Below are positions 54,637 to 64,000 of a stretch of DNA of 64,000 nt, piece by piece (position 1 is the first letter of the stretch; each line of letters opens with the position of its first letter). The translations under genes were made by a program, and so were the position numbers. Origin of the DNA: Allantophomopsis cytisporea (taxonomy: Eukaryota > Ascomycota > Leotiomycetes > Phacidiales > Phacidiaceae); assembly GCA_024752435.1 (NCBI GenBank), contig CP103032.1:248001-312000 (forward strand). Reading direction: 5' to 3'. The notes beneath the pieces are model-generated. The model was not told where the DNA came from. It saw only the letters and a list, made by a program, of their open reading frames with translations, and made no database searches.

Positions 54637-56779
54637 ATGCACCGAATTAAAATTCCCGTTCTCTTATTTTTGCTCAGTATCTGTGTTGCAGACATCGAAA
54701 ATGATCTCTCAAAAAGGCAAAACATTACCTTCGACTTCCCAGTCGTAGCTACGCCCTCTCAGCATTGGTGAGTCTCCATACTCCCAATCCAACTTACCAT
54801 GCTCTAATTAAGCAGGGAGGGCAACGATGGTAGATGGTCGACATTCGAGATCCGCGTAGGTAGTAACCAGCAAGCCGTACGCGTGCTCCCCGCTACCTCA
54901 TGGCAAGAGACTTGGGTGATTTGGAATACGGTGTCTGCTTGTAACGCATCTGCTGGTGTCAAGCAGGACTGTGGCGATAGTCGAGGCGGCTTGTTTAATA
55001 GCACTGAGTCGAGTTCATGGGAACAGGAGTCCCAGAACTCTTTGGGCGTGAATGAGGATTTGGGATATTCTGGTGTAGCGCAATATGGTGAGTCTATTGT
55101 GTTATCTTCCGACCGCGCCTTTCCCACTCTTCGTGCCATTCGTTAGAATATGGGTGATGAGCCACTTGCTTTTGATCAATTGAGCTAGGATGCGCACATT
55201 TTGTCTTGAATATTTCTTTCAGGAACTCAAACTAACTGTGCTAGGCTTTGATACTGTTGGACTTGGATATACAAACACAACAGGAGCCACTCTATATCAT
55301 CAGATCGTCGCCGAGATAATATCTGACTCCTTCTGGCTTGGAATGCTAGGGCTTGGTTTCCAGCCTACGAATTTTTCGGGTTATGGAGATCCGCAGCCCA
55401 GTTTCTCTGCGACATTATACTCAAACGGATCTATCTCAAGCAAGAGTTGGAGCTATACTGCGGGAGCTTACTACCGCCTCAAGAGTGTTTTTGGAAGCTT
55501 GATATTTGGAGGCTACGATGCATCCAAGTTCACACCCAATGATATCATTTTCAACATGGCTGATGATGTCCTGCGAGACATTGTGTTGACTATTCGATCA
55601 ATTACAGCAACTAACTCTACTGGGAATACAACTTTGATGTCAACTCCAGAATTCGCTTTCATTGATTCTACGCTTGCGGAGTTGTGGCTACCCGTTATTG
55701 TATGCCAGGCATTTGAAAGGGCTTTCGGACTTGAACTAGATAGTGTCAGCGATCGATACCTGATAAACTCCAGCACTCATAATGCTCTCGTTTCTTCAAA
55801 TCCAAACATCACCTTAACACTCGCAAACGAGAAATCAGGCGGGCCAACAGTAGAGATCGTACTCCCATATGCAGCTTTCGACCTCAACGTCTCCGCTCCA
55901 ATAACAAACACCTCATCCCTTTACTTTCCTATTCGCCGTGGCGCCGACGACACACAATATGCCTTGGGCCGCACTTTCCTTCAAGAAGCCTATGTAACAG
56001 CTAACTATGATTCACGCACATTCAACGTCTCCCAGTGCATCTTCTCTGAAGACACCCACAGCAACGTGAAACCCATCACGTCTTCCACCCCCACGGCGAC
56101 TGCGAGTACACCGTCTTCGAATCCCTCCGCGTCCCACAATAATATTGGGGGCGGAGCGATCGCGGGTATCGTCGTTGGTATCATCGCCTTTCTCATGCTC
56201 CTCGCCGCTCTATTACTGTGCTTCATACGCCACAGCCGCCGCCACCACCCACCTGCCTACACAAACGAGTATGCGAGTAATGCAGTTGAGATCGATGCCG
56301 GGAAACGCATCGAGCCAGCGCCGAATTCCGTTCAAGCAAGTCCTTATACAGGTGAGGTGCACGGCAATGATGCAAAGGTCGAGATCCTTGGGAACCCGAT
56401 TATGCACCCTCAAGAATTAGAGGCAGAAGTCCCAATGCTGCAGACTGATAGGTTGATCGGGGGAAGGGTTAATGGGGACAGTGGGCGGAGTGGACAGACG
56501 AATGTTAGTAGTTTGAGTCCGGCTGAGGATGACTCTGCGGATGTGGCTGAGTTGCATGGGGAAGGGAGGAGGGGGGTGAATGGGCCGGACGGGTATGGGC
56601 AGGACGGCGTAGAGGAACTTGTTAGTCCGGTGAGTGCGAGAGGAAGTGTGCATAACAGGGGAAGGTTTGAAAATGAAAGTGTGGATGATAGTCCGCAGAG
56701 TATGAGAAGCAATGCTCCATGTAGGATGCCGACATCTCGGAGCCGATTTGAGGAACATTGGGGGGATGCTGGTCTCTGA
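54637..56779 (+). CDS. Membrane-anchored aspartic-protease-like protein (probable pseudopeptidase)
   Basis: A type I membrane protein of 645 aa with a pepsin-like ectodomain. Exons are 54637-54767, 54816-55087 and 55245-56779; splices restore PSQHW-EGNDGRWSTFE and GVAQYG-FDTVGLGYTN. Residues 1-18 (MHRIKIPVLLFLLSICVA) are a signal peptide. The ectodomain has the A1-protease landmarks LGMLGLGFQP, KSVFGSLIFGGYDASKF and a second catalytic-type motif AFIDSTLAELWLP (D275). The first motif, normally DTGSS-like, reads VIWNTVSAC with Asn81 where the aspartate should be, so proteolytic activity is unlikely. Many N-glycosylation sequons are present. A transmembrane helix follows at about 437-465 (IAGIVVGIIAFLMLLAALLL) and then a 180-residue cytosolic disordered tail. 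I infer a cell-surface sensor or wall-associated role, not a working protease. Confidence 0.85.
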
Positions 56780-57757
56780 TTGTGAGATCGTTTTGTTGCC
56801 CCGTTTATGATGTTATGATGGCTTGCTATATTAAGGTTGGGTTTTGGTACTGTATACAGCAAGATACCCGATTTGGATTTTTGGTCTTGTTCATGGAATG
56901 ATATCGAGACGTTTGGATATCTATGGGCATAAATTATGTTAAGAAGTATCCCAGGTAGCATATACAGAATTACAAGTGTTTCTGGATTTGGTAACAGTCT
57001 TTAAAGTCTCTTTCATTGTTTTTGACTTCCTTTGATACGAACTTTGCTGATGGATGAAAATTTGCTGAGCGTTAATTAATATTCCGATAGTCTATGATGA
57101 TTCAATATTTCATTTACATCAACAACACATCATTACGAGAAAAGGAAACAGGCTTGTACGGCTACATCCGCGATAGCATGATAGCCATGTCGATCGATTC
57201 ATGCTTACTTACTACTTATCCTGGAAAGCGTCCTTATTATTTCCCGGATGAATCGTGCCTTTCAATCCATTTTTATCCAACTGAGCCTCACCTGCGCCGA
57301 AGACTTTCGTTTCGTTTCGTTTCGTTCCGTCCAACTTTTGCAGCTTCTCCGGGCAAAATATGGGGTAAATAATGTAGGAATGATGCGCTTGTGGAGATGT
57401 TCCGCGTTTAGCTTCTTGGCTGACGATGATTCTTACTTTAGTGATCGGGTGTCGGTAAGGGGCCTAGTCGAACATCGACGTCAGACGTAGAACACAAACA
57501 CGTCGAAATCGACGAGAAATTTGAGGATCAAGCGTGAGTGCATACCATCACACTAGAGTAGTGCCTATAATTTCCAAGGTTTGCGATGAGCGTTCCTGGA
57601 ATAGTCGGAGCTAGATGTAGGTCTTTTCTTCACTTTATTTTCCATATAAGGCTGAACGTTATCCTCTTCATGTTACCTGTTGCAATTCTTCAGTCCGCCT
57701 AATTCTATTTCTTGTCGAGCAATCTCTTTTATTTTGAGACCACTTTGACGAGTCGAG
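56780..57757. other. Intergenic with promoter of the phosphatase gene
   Basis: There is no gene. A short (TTTCG)n run lies at 57306-57327. The DNA is AT-rich to 57.1 kb, then balanced. It holds the promoter of the acid phosphatase gene. Confidence 0.45.
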
Positions 57758-59122
57758 ATGCATTCCTCTCTTGTCCTCTCGCTCTTGCCGGTACTGGCCC
57801 TTGCCAAGGTTGAACCATCATCGGAATCTTATTCTTTCGATCCCCTCAAGCATCTTGCTGGAATCGCACCTTACTTCGCCCCAGAGGACCCTCCACTCGA
57901 TCCTCTTCCTCCCCAAGGCTGCAACGTCACTCGTGCAGCCTACCTTGTTCGCCATGCCGCCATCTATGCGAACGACTTCGACTACGAGTCTTATGTAGAC
58001 CCGTTCGTCGAGAAGCTCTCCAACACCACGCAGGACTGGACTCAGGCACAGGAACTCCACTTCCTCAGCAGCTGGACCTCTCCAATCGAAGATTCCGACT
58101 TGGAAGAGCTCACAAAGGTCGGACAGTTGGAGGCTATGAGATTGGGTATCGATTTGGAGCAGAGATATCAGGGCTTCGCCGCACCAAAGAAGGTCTGGTC
58201 ATCGACAGCTGACCGAACTGTCAAGAGCGCGAAGAGCTTGATTGCAGGATTGGTGCGCGAGAGCAATGAAACACAACTCGTTGAAGTGAACGAGGGAGAC
58301 GAGGATGGAGCCGATACCTTGACCCCATACTCCAGCTGTTCCGCCTATTCTTCCAGCCGTGGAAGCTCACAATCATTAGAATTTGTTGACCTCTACACTA
58401 AGCCCATCATTGCCCGCTTCAAGGCCAAGGCCCCAAGCTTCAACTTTACCGCAGATGATATTTACGGCATGCAGCAGCTCTGCGGTTATGAGACTGTAAT
58501 CCGCGGTTCCTCGCCCTTCTGCTCTCTTTCCCTCTTTACACCAGATGAGTGGCTCGCCTTTGAGTACGCCAACGACATTATGTACCACCACAACACCGGC
58601 TATGGCAACACGGTCTCTGGCGCCATCGGTTTCCCATGGGTAAATGCCACTGTCAACCAGCTCTTCACTGGGTCCAACTCCTCCGCCCAGGACCTCTATG
58701 TCTCCTTCACTCACCGCGAGCTCCCTCCCACCGTGCTCGTTGCCCTTGGTCTCTTCAACAACTCCGCTTTCTCCGGCGCGAACAACATTAATGCTACGAT
58801 GTCCACCGACGCTATCAACCACCGTCGCGCATGGAAATCCAGCAATTTCTTGCAGTTCCTTACTAACGTCGCCATCGAGAAGCTTAGCTGTGATAGCTAT
58901 GGCTACGAGGACGACAATGAGATTGGCGAGTTCTACCGCGTGCTGGTCAACTCAAGCCCACAGCCACTGGTTGGCTGCGTTGATGGCCCAGGCGAGACTT
59001 GTTCCCGCGCGGCTTTTGAAAGCTTCATTGCGCAGCGCAGTGAGGAGTTTGGCGATTACTCTGCTTTGTGTGATGTGGATTATAAGAACTCTACGAACAC
59101 GCTTACGATTTATGAGGCGTGA
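57758..59122 (+). CDS. Secreted histidine acid phosphatase (phytase-like)
   Basis: A branch-2 histidine phosphatase of 454 aa that would hydrolyse phosphomonoesters or phytate outside the cell. The start is ATG 57758; a signal peptide covers about residues 1-16 (MHSSLVLSLLPVLALA). The catalytic loop is AYLVRHAAIYANDFD, so R65-H66 are present but the usual RHGxRxP is altered to RHAAIYA. The distal acid motif reads FTHRELPPTVLVALG (H319, E321). Other family features are KVWSSTADRTVKSA and many N-glycosylation sequons. Cysteine pairs (for example GCVDGPGETC and LCDVDYK) suggest the usual disulfides. It is intronless. The variant catalytic loop looks like that of a fungal subgroup rather than a defect, but activity is not proven. 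Confidence 0.9.
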   Translation: MHSSLVLSLLPVLALAKVEPSSESYSFDPLKHLAGIAPYFAPEDPPLDPLPPQGCNVTRAAYLVRHAAIYANDFDYESYVDPFVEKLSNTTQDWTQAQELHFLSSWTSPIEDSDLEELTKVGQLEAMRLGIDLEQRYQGFAAPKKVWSSTADRTVKSAKSLIAGLVRESNETQLVEVNEGDEDGADTLTPYSSCSAYSSSRGSSQSLEFVDLYTKPIIARFKAKAPSFNFTADDIYGMQQLCGYETVIRGSSPFCSLSLFTPDEWLAFEYANDIMYHHNTGYGNTVSGAIGFPWVNATVNQLFTGSNSSAQDLYVSFTHRELPPTVLVALGLFNNSAFSGANNINATMSTDAINHRRAWKSSNFLQFLTNVAIEKLSCDSYGYEDDNEIGEFYRVLVNSSPQPLVGCVDGPGETCSRAAFESFIAQRSEEFGDYSALCDVDYKNSTNTLTIYEA

Positions 59123-59324
59123 TTTTATGAAAGATGGAATGTATTTTTAGGGATTTAATGGGATTTGTATATACGTTCGGTACATAGAAGATATTAATAT
59201 TTAAGACACAGAAATTGTTTTTGTTATGTGACTGAAATCCCCTGCTAAAGCAAAATACGTTGCAGGCAAAATACTATATACCTAAGTCATACTGGTATCT
59301 CCTATTCTAATACAGAGATAACCT

Positions 59325-60758
59325 TTATTCTATCTTTTCTCTCTTCCAGATAGCAGCAAGCCTGCTGGTTAGTCTATTTAAACTCCTATTCAACAGCCCC
59401 CTAATCTTTCCAACCCCCTCTCGGAAGATTATTGTTGGAATACTCAATCCCATATCTGGCCTCAACCCGTTTCCCAGTCGGTGTATATTATGCCAATAGA
59501 ACTGGACAGGCAATCCGGCACCCACGATCTTAGCTGGCACCAACTTCACAAACCACAAACCCCTTACTTTATAACTAATAGCCAGTGCATCCTTATCATC
59601 AACATTCTCATTCAATAGTACAGCCTTTGGCAGATCTGGCTGCAAGACCGTTGTCCTGCCCAAGCCAATAAGATCGCAAACTCCCGATTCCAAAGCATCC
59701 GCCATACCAACGCGGCTTCTAAATCCACCACTGAGCTGAATTGGCACCTTGGAGTCGAGCTTCTGCACCTTCTCTGCGAACTCAGTAAAGAATCCCTCTC
59801 TAATCCGCGTGCTCTCGCTTCGTATAGGCGCAACCTCGAGACTCTTTTTGTTAAAAGAATTATGCAATTCACTAGCAGCTGCCTCCGCGTTGCCGCCGGA
59901 AATATCAATCAAATCTACCATCCCGCACTCTGAAAGCCAGCGAACTTGCTCGAAACCTTCGTCCTGCTCAAGGCCACCGACAGCCATGTAATCCGCGGAG
60001 TTCAGCTTGACAGCTAGGCAAAATGGTCTTGGACATAAATGCCGAACCTCGCGAATCAAGCGCTGCATCAGCGCCATTCGCTTTTCTGCAGTCCCGCCGT
60101 AAGCATCAGTGCGTTTATTCGTACGTGGGGACAGGAATTGTGATAAAAGGTAACCATGTGCCGCGTGCAGCTGCACGCCATCGAAGCCGGCTTTTTGGGC
60201 TACGAGTGCACCATGCTTGAACATTCCCACTACCTCATCGATTTCAGTTATTGTCATGGCCTTCGGCAAGCAAAGGAGATTGTCCAGCGCGAGTTTATCC
60301 AGCCAAGTGGAGCCTATTTCGACTGGAACAGCGGATGCGCAAAGTGAGAACATATCAGATGGACGATCACCGGCGCCTGCAGGCGACATGCGGCCTGGGT
60401 GTCCAATTTGCACGATGGATGGGGTGCCGTTTTGCTTCGAGATGCGAGCCCATGCGATCCAATTGGCGAAGTGCGGAGGTTTAAGGGAATCTGGGTGAAT
60501 GACAATATCGCCTGGTATACAGTGGAAGCGAGAGTCAATTTGCACTTGGCCTGTTATTATTAAACCGTACTTTGAAGACGCCCATTGCGGATAGAGATTG
60601 GAGAACTTCGAGGCGGGCGGATCATAGTAAGGGCCCACTGCGAGCGTTTCTTGCATTGGGCATTTTACCAGGCGGTTCGGGAGGACGAGACCGCATGGGA
60701 GGGTTAGAGGTTGGGAGAGGAGGGATATGGCGGTGGGAGGATCAGATTTGGCGCTCAT
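59325..60758 (-). CDS. NADH:flavin oxidoreductase, Old Yellow Enzyme family
   Basis: An FMN-dependent ene-reductase-type TIM barrel of 477 aa. The minus-strand ATG at 60758 (MSAKSDPPTAISLLSQPLTL) is chosen. The frame is open upstream to 61253, but that extension is AT-rich, Tyr/Ser-rich and lacks family sequence. Motifs are LPNRLVKCPMQETLA at the barrel start, GLIITGQVQID, IVQIGHPGRM, the active-site GFDGVQLHAAHGYLLSQFLS with the paired histidines, AVKLNSADY and the phosphate-binding QLSGGFRSRV and CDLIGLGRTTV. A hydrophobic/basic C-terminal extension of about 80 residues goes beyond the barrel. It belongs with the fungal subgroup carrying HAAHGYLLSQFLSP rather than yeast OYE1. The substrate is unknown. 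Confidence 0.92.
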   Translation of the reverse strand: MSAKSDPPTAISLLSQPLTLPCGLVLPNRLVKCPMQETLAVGPYYDPPASKFSNLYPQWASSKYGLIITGQVQIDSRFHCIPGDIVIHPDSLKPPHFANWIAWARISKQNGTPSIVQIGHPGRMSPAGAGDRPSDMFSLCASAVPVEIGSTWLDKLALDNLLCLPKAMTITEIDEVVGMFKHGALVAQKAGFDGVQLHAAHGYLLSQFLSPRTNKRTDAYGGTAEKRMALMQRLIREVRHLCPRPFCLAVKLNSADYMAVGGLEQDEGFEQVRWLSECGMVDLIDISGGNAEAAASELHNSFNKKSLEVAPIRSESTRIREGFFTEFAEKVQKLDSKVPIQLSGGFRSRVGMADALESGVCDLIGLGRTTVLQPDLPKAVLLNENVDDKDALAISYKVRGLWFVKLVPAKIVGAGLPVQFYWHNIHRLGNGLRPDMGLSIPTIIFREGVGKIRGLLNRSLNRLTSRLAAIWKREKIE

Positions 60759-61660
60759 TTTGAAATTTTGAGACGAGGTCGATGATAACTGTCGTAAAAA
60801 TGAGTGGTTTGAGCCCTCATGGTTCAACGTTAAAGGACTTACTTTATTTGTATATAGATAGATAGATTTCGATCTGACTTGATCTTCTTGATAGGAAAGG
60901 GTGTAGTAACATGTATATGATGAAGGATTAATAGAAGAAAAAAAGTCTGTTAGAAACAATGTCTTTGGATGAGAATACTGAGCAACACGGGAAGAGAATA
61001 GATATTTTGTAGAAGGCGTAGGTAACTGGAATATATACACATATATACATAAAAGGTGTCTACTTGGTTCACCTTCTTGGAACTTGACCCTCATCCCTGA
61101 TATCAAAGCGATAAGCCTATCACTGAATCTTTTGTAGTTGTTTCCGCGGTCTTGATAGACAAGATAGACAGGGCGGCACGGAAGACAATCGGATTGAGAC
61201 GATATCTTGGTATGCGCAAAATAGTGGTAACCAACTGAGAAAACGGAAAACAAGTGAAGCCTTGCATCTTAACGGGTTGTGATCTTACATGACCAAACTG
61301 ATTTTTATCTGGGTTGAAGTTGGATTGGATTGGATATATCTCCATGGTAAGAGAAAAGGATCCAGATTAAAATGAAGAAACTTGATACTTATTGTTATTG
61401 ACACATGGTACGTGTAAAATCATGAAACAACAAATGAAGCAATACTATTATAATCTCTAAAAATGAAAGATAGACTGTCGTAAAAGAAGAAGAATCAAAG
61501 AACCTAAACTCGCATGATGCTTTCACAAGATTATCGTGTTGCCTCGCTTTCCAGGCGCGAGAAAGACGTAGATAGTCCGAGAACCGGAGTGTGGGGCAGA
61601 ATAACATGAAGTGCATTGCGACAAGTAACTGGTAATTATTCTTCAACATACAATTCCAAA
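60759..61660. promoter_or_regulatory. Divergent spacer between OYE and LEU2
   Basis: 902 bp separate the two start codons. It includes a gatagatagat-like run at 60856-60868 and (ATATAC)n near 61032. A CCG-N5-CGG element at 61577-61587 is one base off the CCG-N4-CGG spacing of Leu3 sites, so I do not call it. Confidence 0.45.
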
Positions 61661-62985
61661 ATGTCTGCCACTCACAACATCGTCGTCTTTGCTGGTGACC
61701 ATTGCGGTCCCGAGGTAAGTCCAGTTCAAGCATTAGAATTTGGTTACGGAAAAATTACTCACATCTAAATAGGTTGTCGCCGAGGCTATTAAGGTATTGA
61801 TAAAAATGCCCCGTGGGGCTGACGTTGTGTACTGACAGGTGTATAGGTCTTGAAGGTCGTTGAAGCTGGCCGACCAAGTGCTGGAAAGTTCAACTTCCAG
61901 GAGCATCTTCTCGGAGGCGTATGTAGCTCCCAATTACAGCTTGCGGCTGTAGCTAAATTTTGTACAGTGCTCCATCGACGCCCACGGCGAGCCGCTCACC
62001 AACGAAGCTCTCGAGGCCGCTAAGGCCGCGGACGCCATCCTCCTCGGAGCCATTGGAGGACCAAAATGGGGTACTGGAAAGGTGCGACCAGAGCAGGGTA
62101 TCCTCGCTCTCCGCAAGCAATTGGGCACGTACGGAAACCTTAGACCATGCAACTTTGCCTCGAAATCCCTTATCGATATCTCCCCATTGAAGGCTGAGGT
62201 CTGCAGAGATGTCGACTTCAACATCATCCGCGAACTTACAGGTGGTATCTACTTTGGCGAGAGAAAGGAGGACGATGGTGATGGAACTGCTTGGGACACC
62301 GAGCCATACTCCCGCCCAGAGATTGAGCGCATTACTCGTCTCGCTGCACACCTTGCTCTTCAGCACGATCCTCCTCTTCCTGTCTGGTCTCTCGACAAGG
62401 CTAACGTTCTTGCTACCTCCCGTCTCTGGAGGAAGGTCGTTACCGAGGTCATGGCCAACGAGTTCCCACAGCTCAAGATCGGTCACCATTTGATTGATTC
62501 TGCAGCTATGTTGATGGTCAAGAACCCAAGAGCTCTCAACGGTATCGTTGTTACCAGCAACTTGTTTGGTGACATCATCAGTGATGAGGCCAGTGTCATT
62601 CCGGGTAGCATTGGTTTATTGCCAAGTGCCAGTTTGAGCGGTGTTCCAGATGGAAAGAGCAGATGCAACGGTATTTACGAGCCAATTCACGGTAAACCTC
62701 CCAATACATAGACAAACATACGAGGCTCTAATTTTTTTTATAGGATCTGCTCCAGATATCAGTGGACAGGGTATTGTCAACCCAGTCGGAACGATCTTGT
62801 CCGTCGCCATGTTGTTGAAATACTCCCTCAACCTCCACACTGAGGCCAGAGCTGTTGAGGAGGCTGTCAGAAGAACAATTGAGAACGGAGTCAGAACCAA
62901 GGATATTGGAGGATCGAATACGACCAGTGAGGTCGGAAATGCCGTCGCCGCTGAATTGGAGAAGGTTCTTAAGGAGCTGAAGTAA
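61661..62985 (+). CDS. LEU2: 3-isopropylmalate dehydrogenase
   Basis: The third enzyme of leucine biosynthesis: NAD-dependent oxidative decarboxylation of 3-isopropylmalate. Exons are 61661-61714, 61773-61793, 61847-61918, 61968-62691 and 62744-62985, giving 370 aa, close to the 364 of yeast Leu2. Exon 2 is only 21 nt and encodes VVAEAIK; with it, the N-terminus reads HNIVVFAGDHCGPE-VVAEAIK-VLKVVEAGRPS, the canonical GDGxGPEVVAEAxKVL pattern (here with HC in the loop). Other family blocks are DAILLGAIGGPKWGTG, RPEQGILALRKQLGTYGNLR, IIRELTGGIYFGER, VTSNLFGDIISDEASVIPGS and YEPIHG-SAPDISGQGIVNP. Catalytic Arg, Tyr, Lys and Asp positions appear intact. Confidence 0.96.
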
Positions 62986-63130
62986 AAGTATTTGCCAAGA
63001 TCAAGTCATTAAGCCATACCACAAAAAATAATCATGAATTGTATAAAAACATAGAAACGGCATCCTATCATCACAAGTGCATGCATCCAGCACCACCCCT
63101 AAATCATTTCAATCAATCGCTTGCTGCCCG

Positions 63131-63797
63131 TTACAACTTCGAGCTCTTCCCAGAATCCTCCTCAATAGCCATCACCGCGTCCGTGAAATTTGGCACATCA
63201 CTGGCCTGTGTCGCAACCTTAACCCACTTCACCTTGCCATCTTTATCAACCGCAAAGCTTCCCGCCGTCTGCCATCGGCTCCCACTCTCCGTTGGGCGAT
63301 TCCAAATGCCAAATTTCTTGCCCAAAGTATAGACGCCATACATGCTGCTGGGTGAGAGTACATGCCAGGTGCTGCTAGTTCCAAGTCCCCACGCCGCGTA
63401 CAGCCTCCTTTCCGGGTCAACAATCACTTGAATGTCATCATTAGGTGGCGCACCCACGCCGCCTACCGACAATAGCCATTTCTCTGTCGCTTCAGCATCT
63501 GAGTGCGATACTGCGATAAAGTTTACTGATGGTGTCTTGCATGCTAGATCGCGGAGGGTGAGAAAGGATTGCTCTGCGACTGCAATGCATTAGTTAGCTG
63601 TAAAGTTATGTGGATTGCCTAAGGGACGTACAAGGACAGCCGCAGTGTCGCAGGAACGTGATTATCGTCGGCTTGCCGTTGGATGCGGGGAGCTGGAGTT
63701 GATCGGTTGAAGGTGCCGGGGAATCAATTGATGGCACTGGTGCCGTCTCGACTTTTTGTGGAGTCTTCCACGAGGCCCATTCTTGTTGGAAGGTCAT
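63131..63797 (-). CDS. AhpC/TSA_2-type thioredoxin-fold (peroxiredoxin-like) protein
   Basis: A peroxiredoxin-like protein of 204 aa. Exons on the minus strand are 63797-63632 and 63579-63131; the donor GTACGT and acceptor GCATTGCAG restore LRHCGCP-FAEQSFLTLRDL. The thioredoxin-fold start is the strand PTIITFLRHCGCPFAEQ, where the cysteine pair CGC followed by P takes the place of a CxxC; this is the AhpC/TSA_2 (PRXL2/AAED1-like) layout. Later strands are NFIAVSHSDAEATEKWL, IQVIVDPERRLYAAWGLG and WQTAGSFAVDKDGKVKWV, all typical. The first 40 residues are a Pro/Ser-rich extension; no clear organelle signal. It converges with LEU2, with only 145 bp between stop codons. Redox activity is inferred. 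Confidence 0.9.
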
Positions 63798-64000
63798 CTT
63801 GTACGTAGAGCAGATATTGTCTCAGGTGTTCTTTAGTTATTTGAATGAGAATTTGGATATTGTAGTGATGGCGTCACTATGCTGCTGCGGGAATGCTACT
63901 GTATTTTCCCAAGAAATTGTGAGATTCGCTTTGGAGACGACGTCTCTCAAAATCGAGCTCTGTTATGAAGGCACAGTAGTTCTTCGATTACAGATTTCTT
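63798..64000. other. 5' flank of the peroxiredoxin-like gene
   Basis: The promoter-side flank of the minus-strand gene runs to the window edge. No other feature is visible. Confidence 0.4.

Noticed and set aside
56410..56961. 183-codon minus-strand frame
   Set aside because: Antisense to the tail of the aspartic-protease-like gene; low-complexity Pro/Ser/Leu.
59325..61253. Long 642-codon form of the Old Yellow Enzyme ORF
   Set aside because: The first 165 codons have no family similarity and are Tyr/Ser-rich from AT-rich leader DNA; the family N-terminus begins at ATG 60758.
61577..61587. Leu3-type CCG...CGG site upstream of LEU2
   Set aside because: Spacing is five bases, not the four required for the CCG-N4-CGG Leu3 site.

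Overview
This window is nuclear DNA of a filamentous ascomycete (Pezizomycotina). Genes are separated by long spacers and interrupted by short GT-AG introns of about 50-100 nt. Introns carry CTRAC-type branch points, and the proteins are typically eukaryotic/fungal: Rab5, SYS1, COA6, KRI1, EMG1, a FIT-family protein, 3-isopropylmalate dehydrogenase and a histidine acid phosphatase. From the style of the predicted proteins I infer Leotiomycetes, probably a Sclerotiniaceae/Helotiales relative, but nothing in the window proves it. I see no rRNA, tRNA, CRISPR array or intact transposon.

Layout. 0-31.7 kb: an ankyrin-repeat gene (-), a PIF1-type helicase (+), an AT-rich stretch with a broken phosphotransferase pseudogene, EMG1 (+), a small hypothetical gene (-), a VOC-domain/transmembrane/basic-tail protein (+), a 764-aa disordered orphan (+), a MAPEG protein (+), a decayed ORF, then SYS1 (-) and COA6 (+) as a divergent pair. 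An isolated cytochrome P450 (-) lies in AT-rich DNA, followed by a DUF726/TMCO4-type hydrolase (+) and a (6-4)-type photolyase/cryptochrome (+). 31.7-46.6 kb: a very long, almost gene-free block full of microsatellites. It holds only one plausible gene (about 42.9-43.9 kb, unknown function), a perfect 21-bp inverted repeat at 39.7 kb and a 1.5-kb low-complexity stretch just upstream of the gene. 46.6-64 kb: gene-dense housekeeping DNA: a small conserved protein (-), an EXPERA-like membrane protein (-) divergent from a FIT/SCS3 protein (+), Rab5 (-) divergent from KRI1 (+), a membrane-anchored aspartic-protease-like protein (+), a histidine acid phosphatase (+), an Old Yellow Enzyme (-) divergent from LEU2 (+), and an AhpC/TSA_2 thioredoxin-fold protein (-).

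How the genes relate. Eukaryotic genes are not in operons, so co-function is mostly not implied. Two links are worth noting. EMG1 and KRI1 both act in small- or pre-ribosomal subunit assembly but lie 43 kb apart. The FIT protein and the EXPERA-like protein, both probably ER membrane lipid proteins, share a promoter of about 300 bp. Exon coordinates given in the entries were derived by hand from splice signals and reading-frame continuity; every multi-exon model listed closes in frame.
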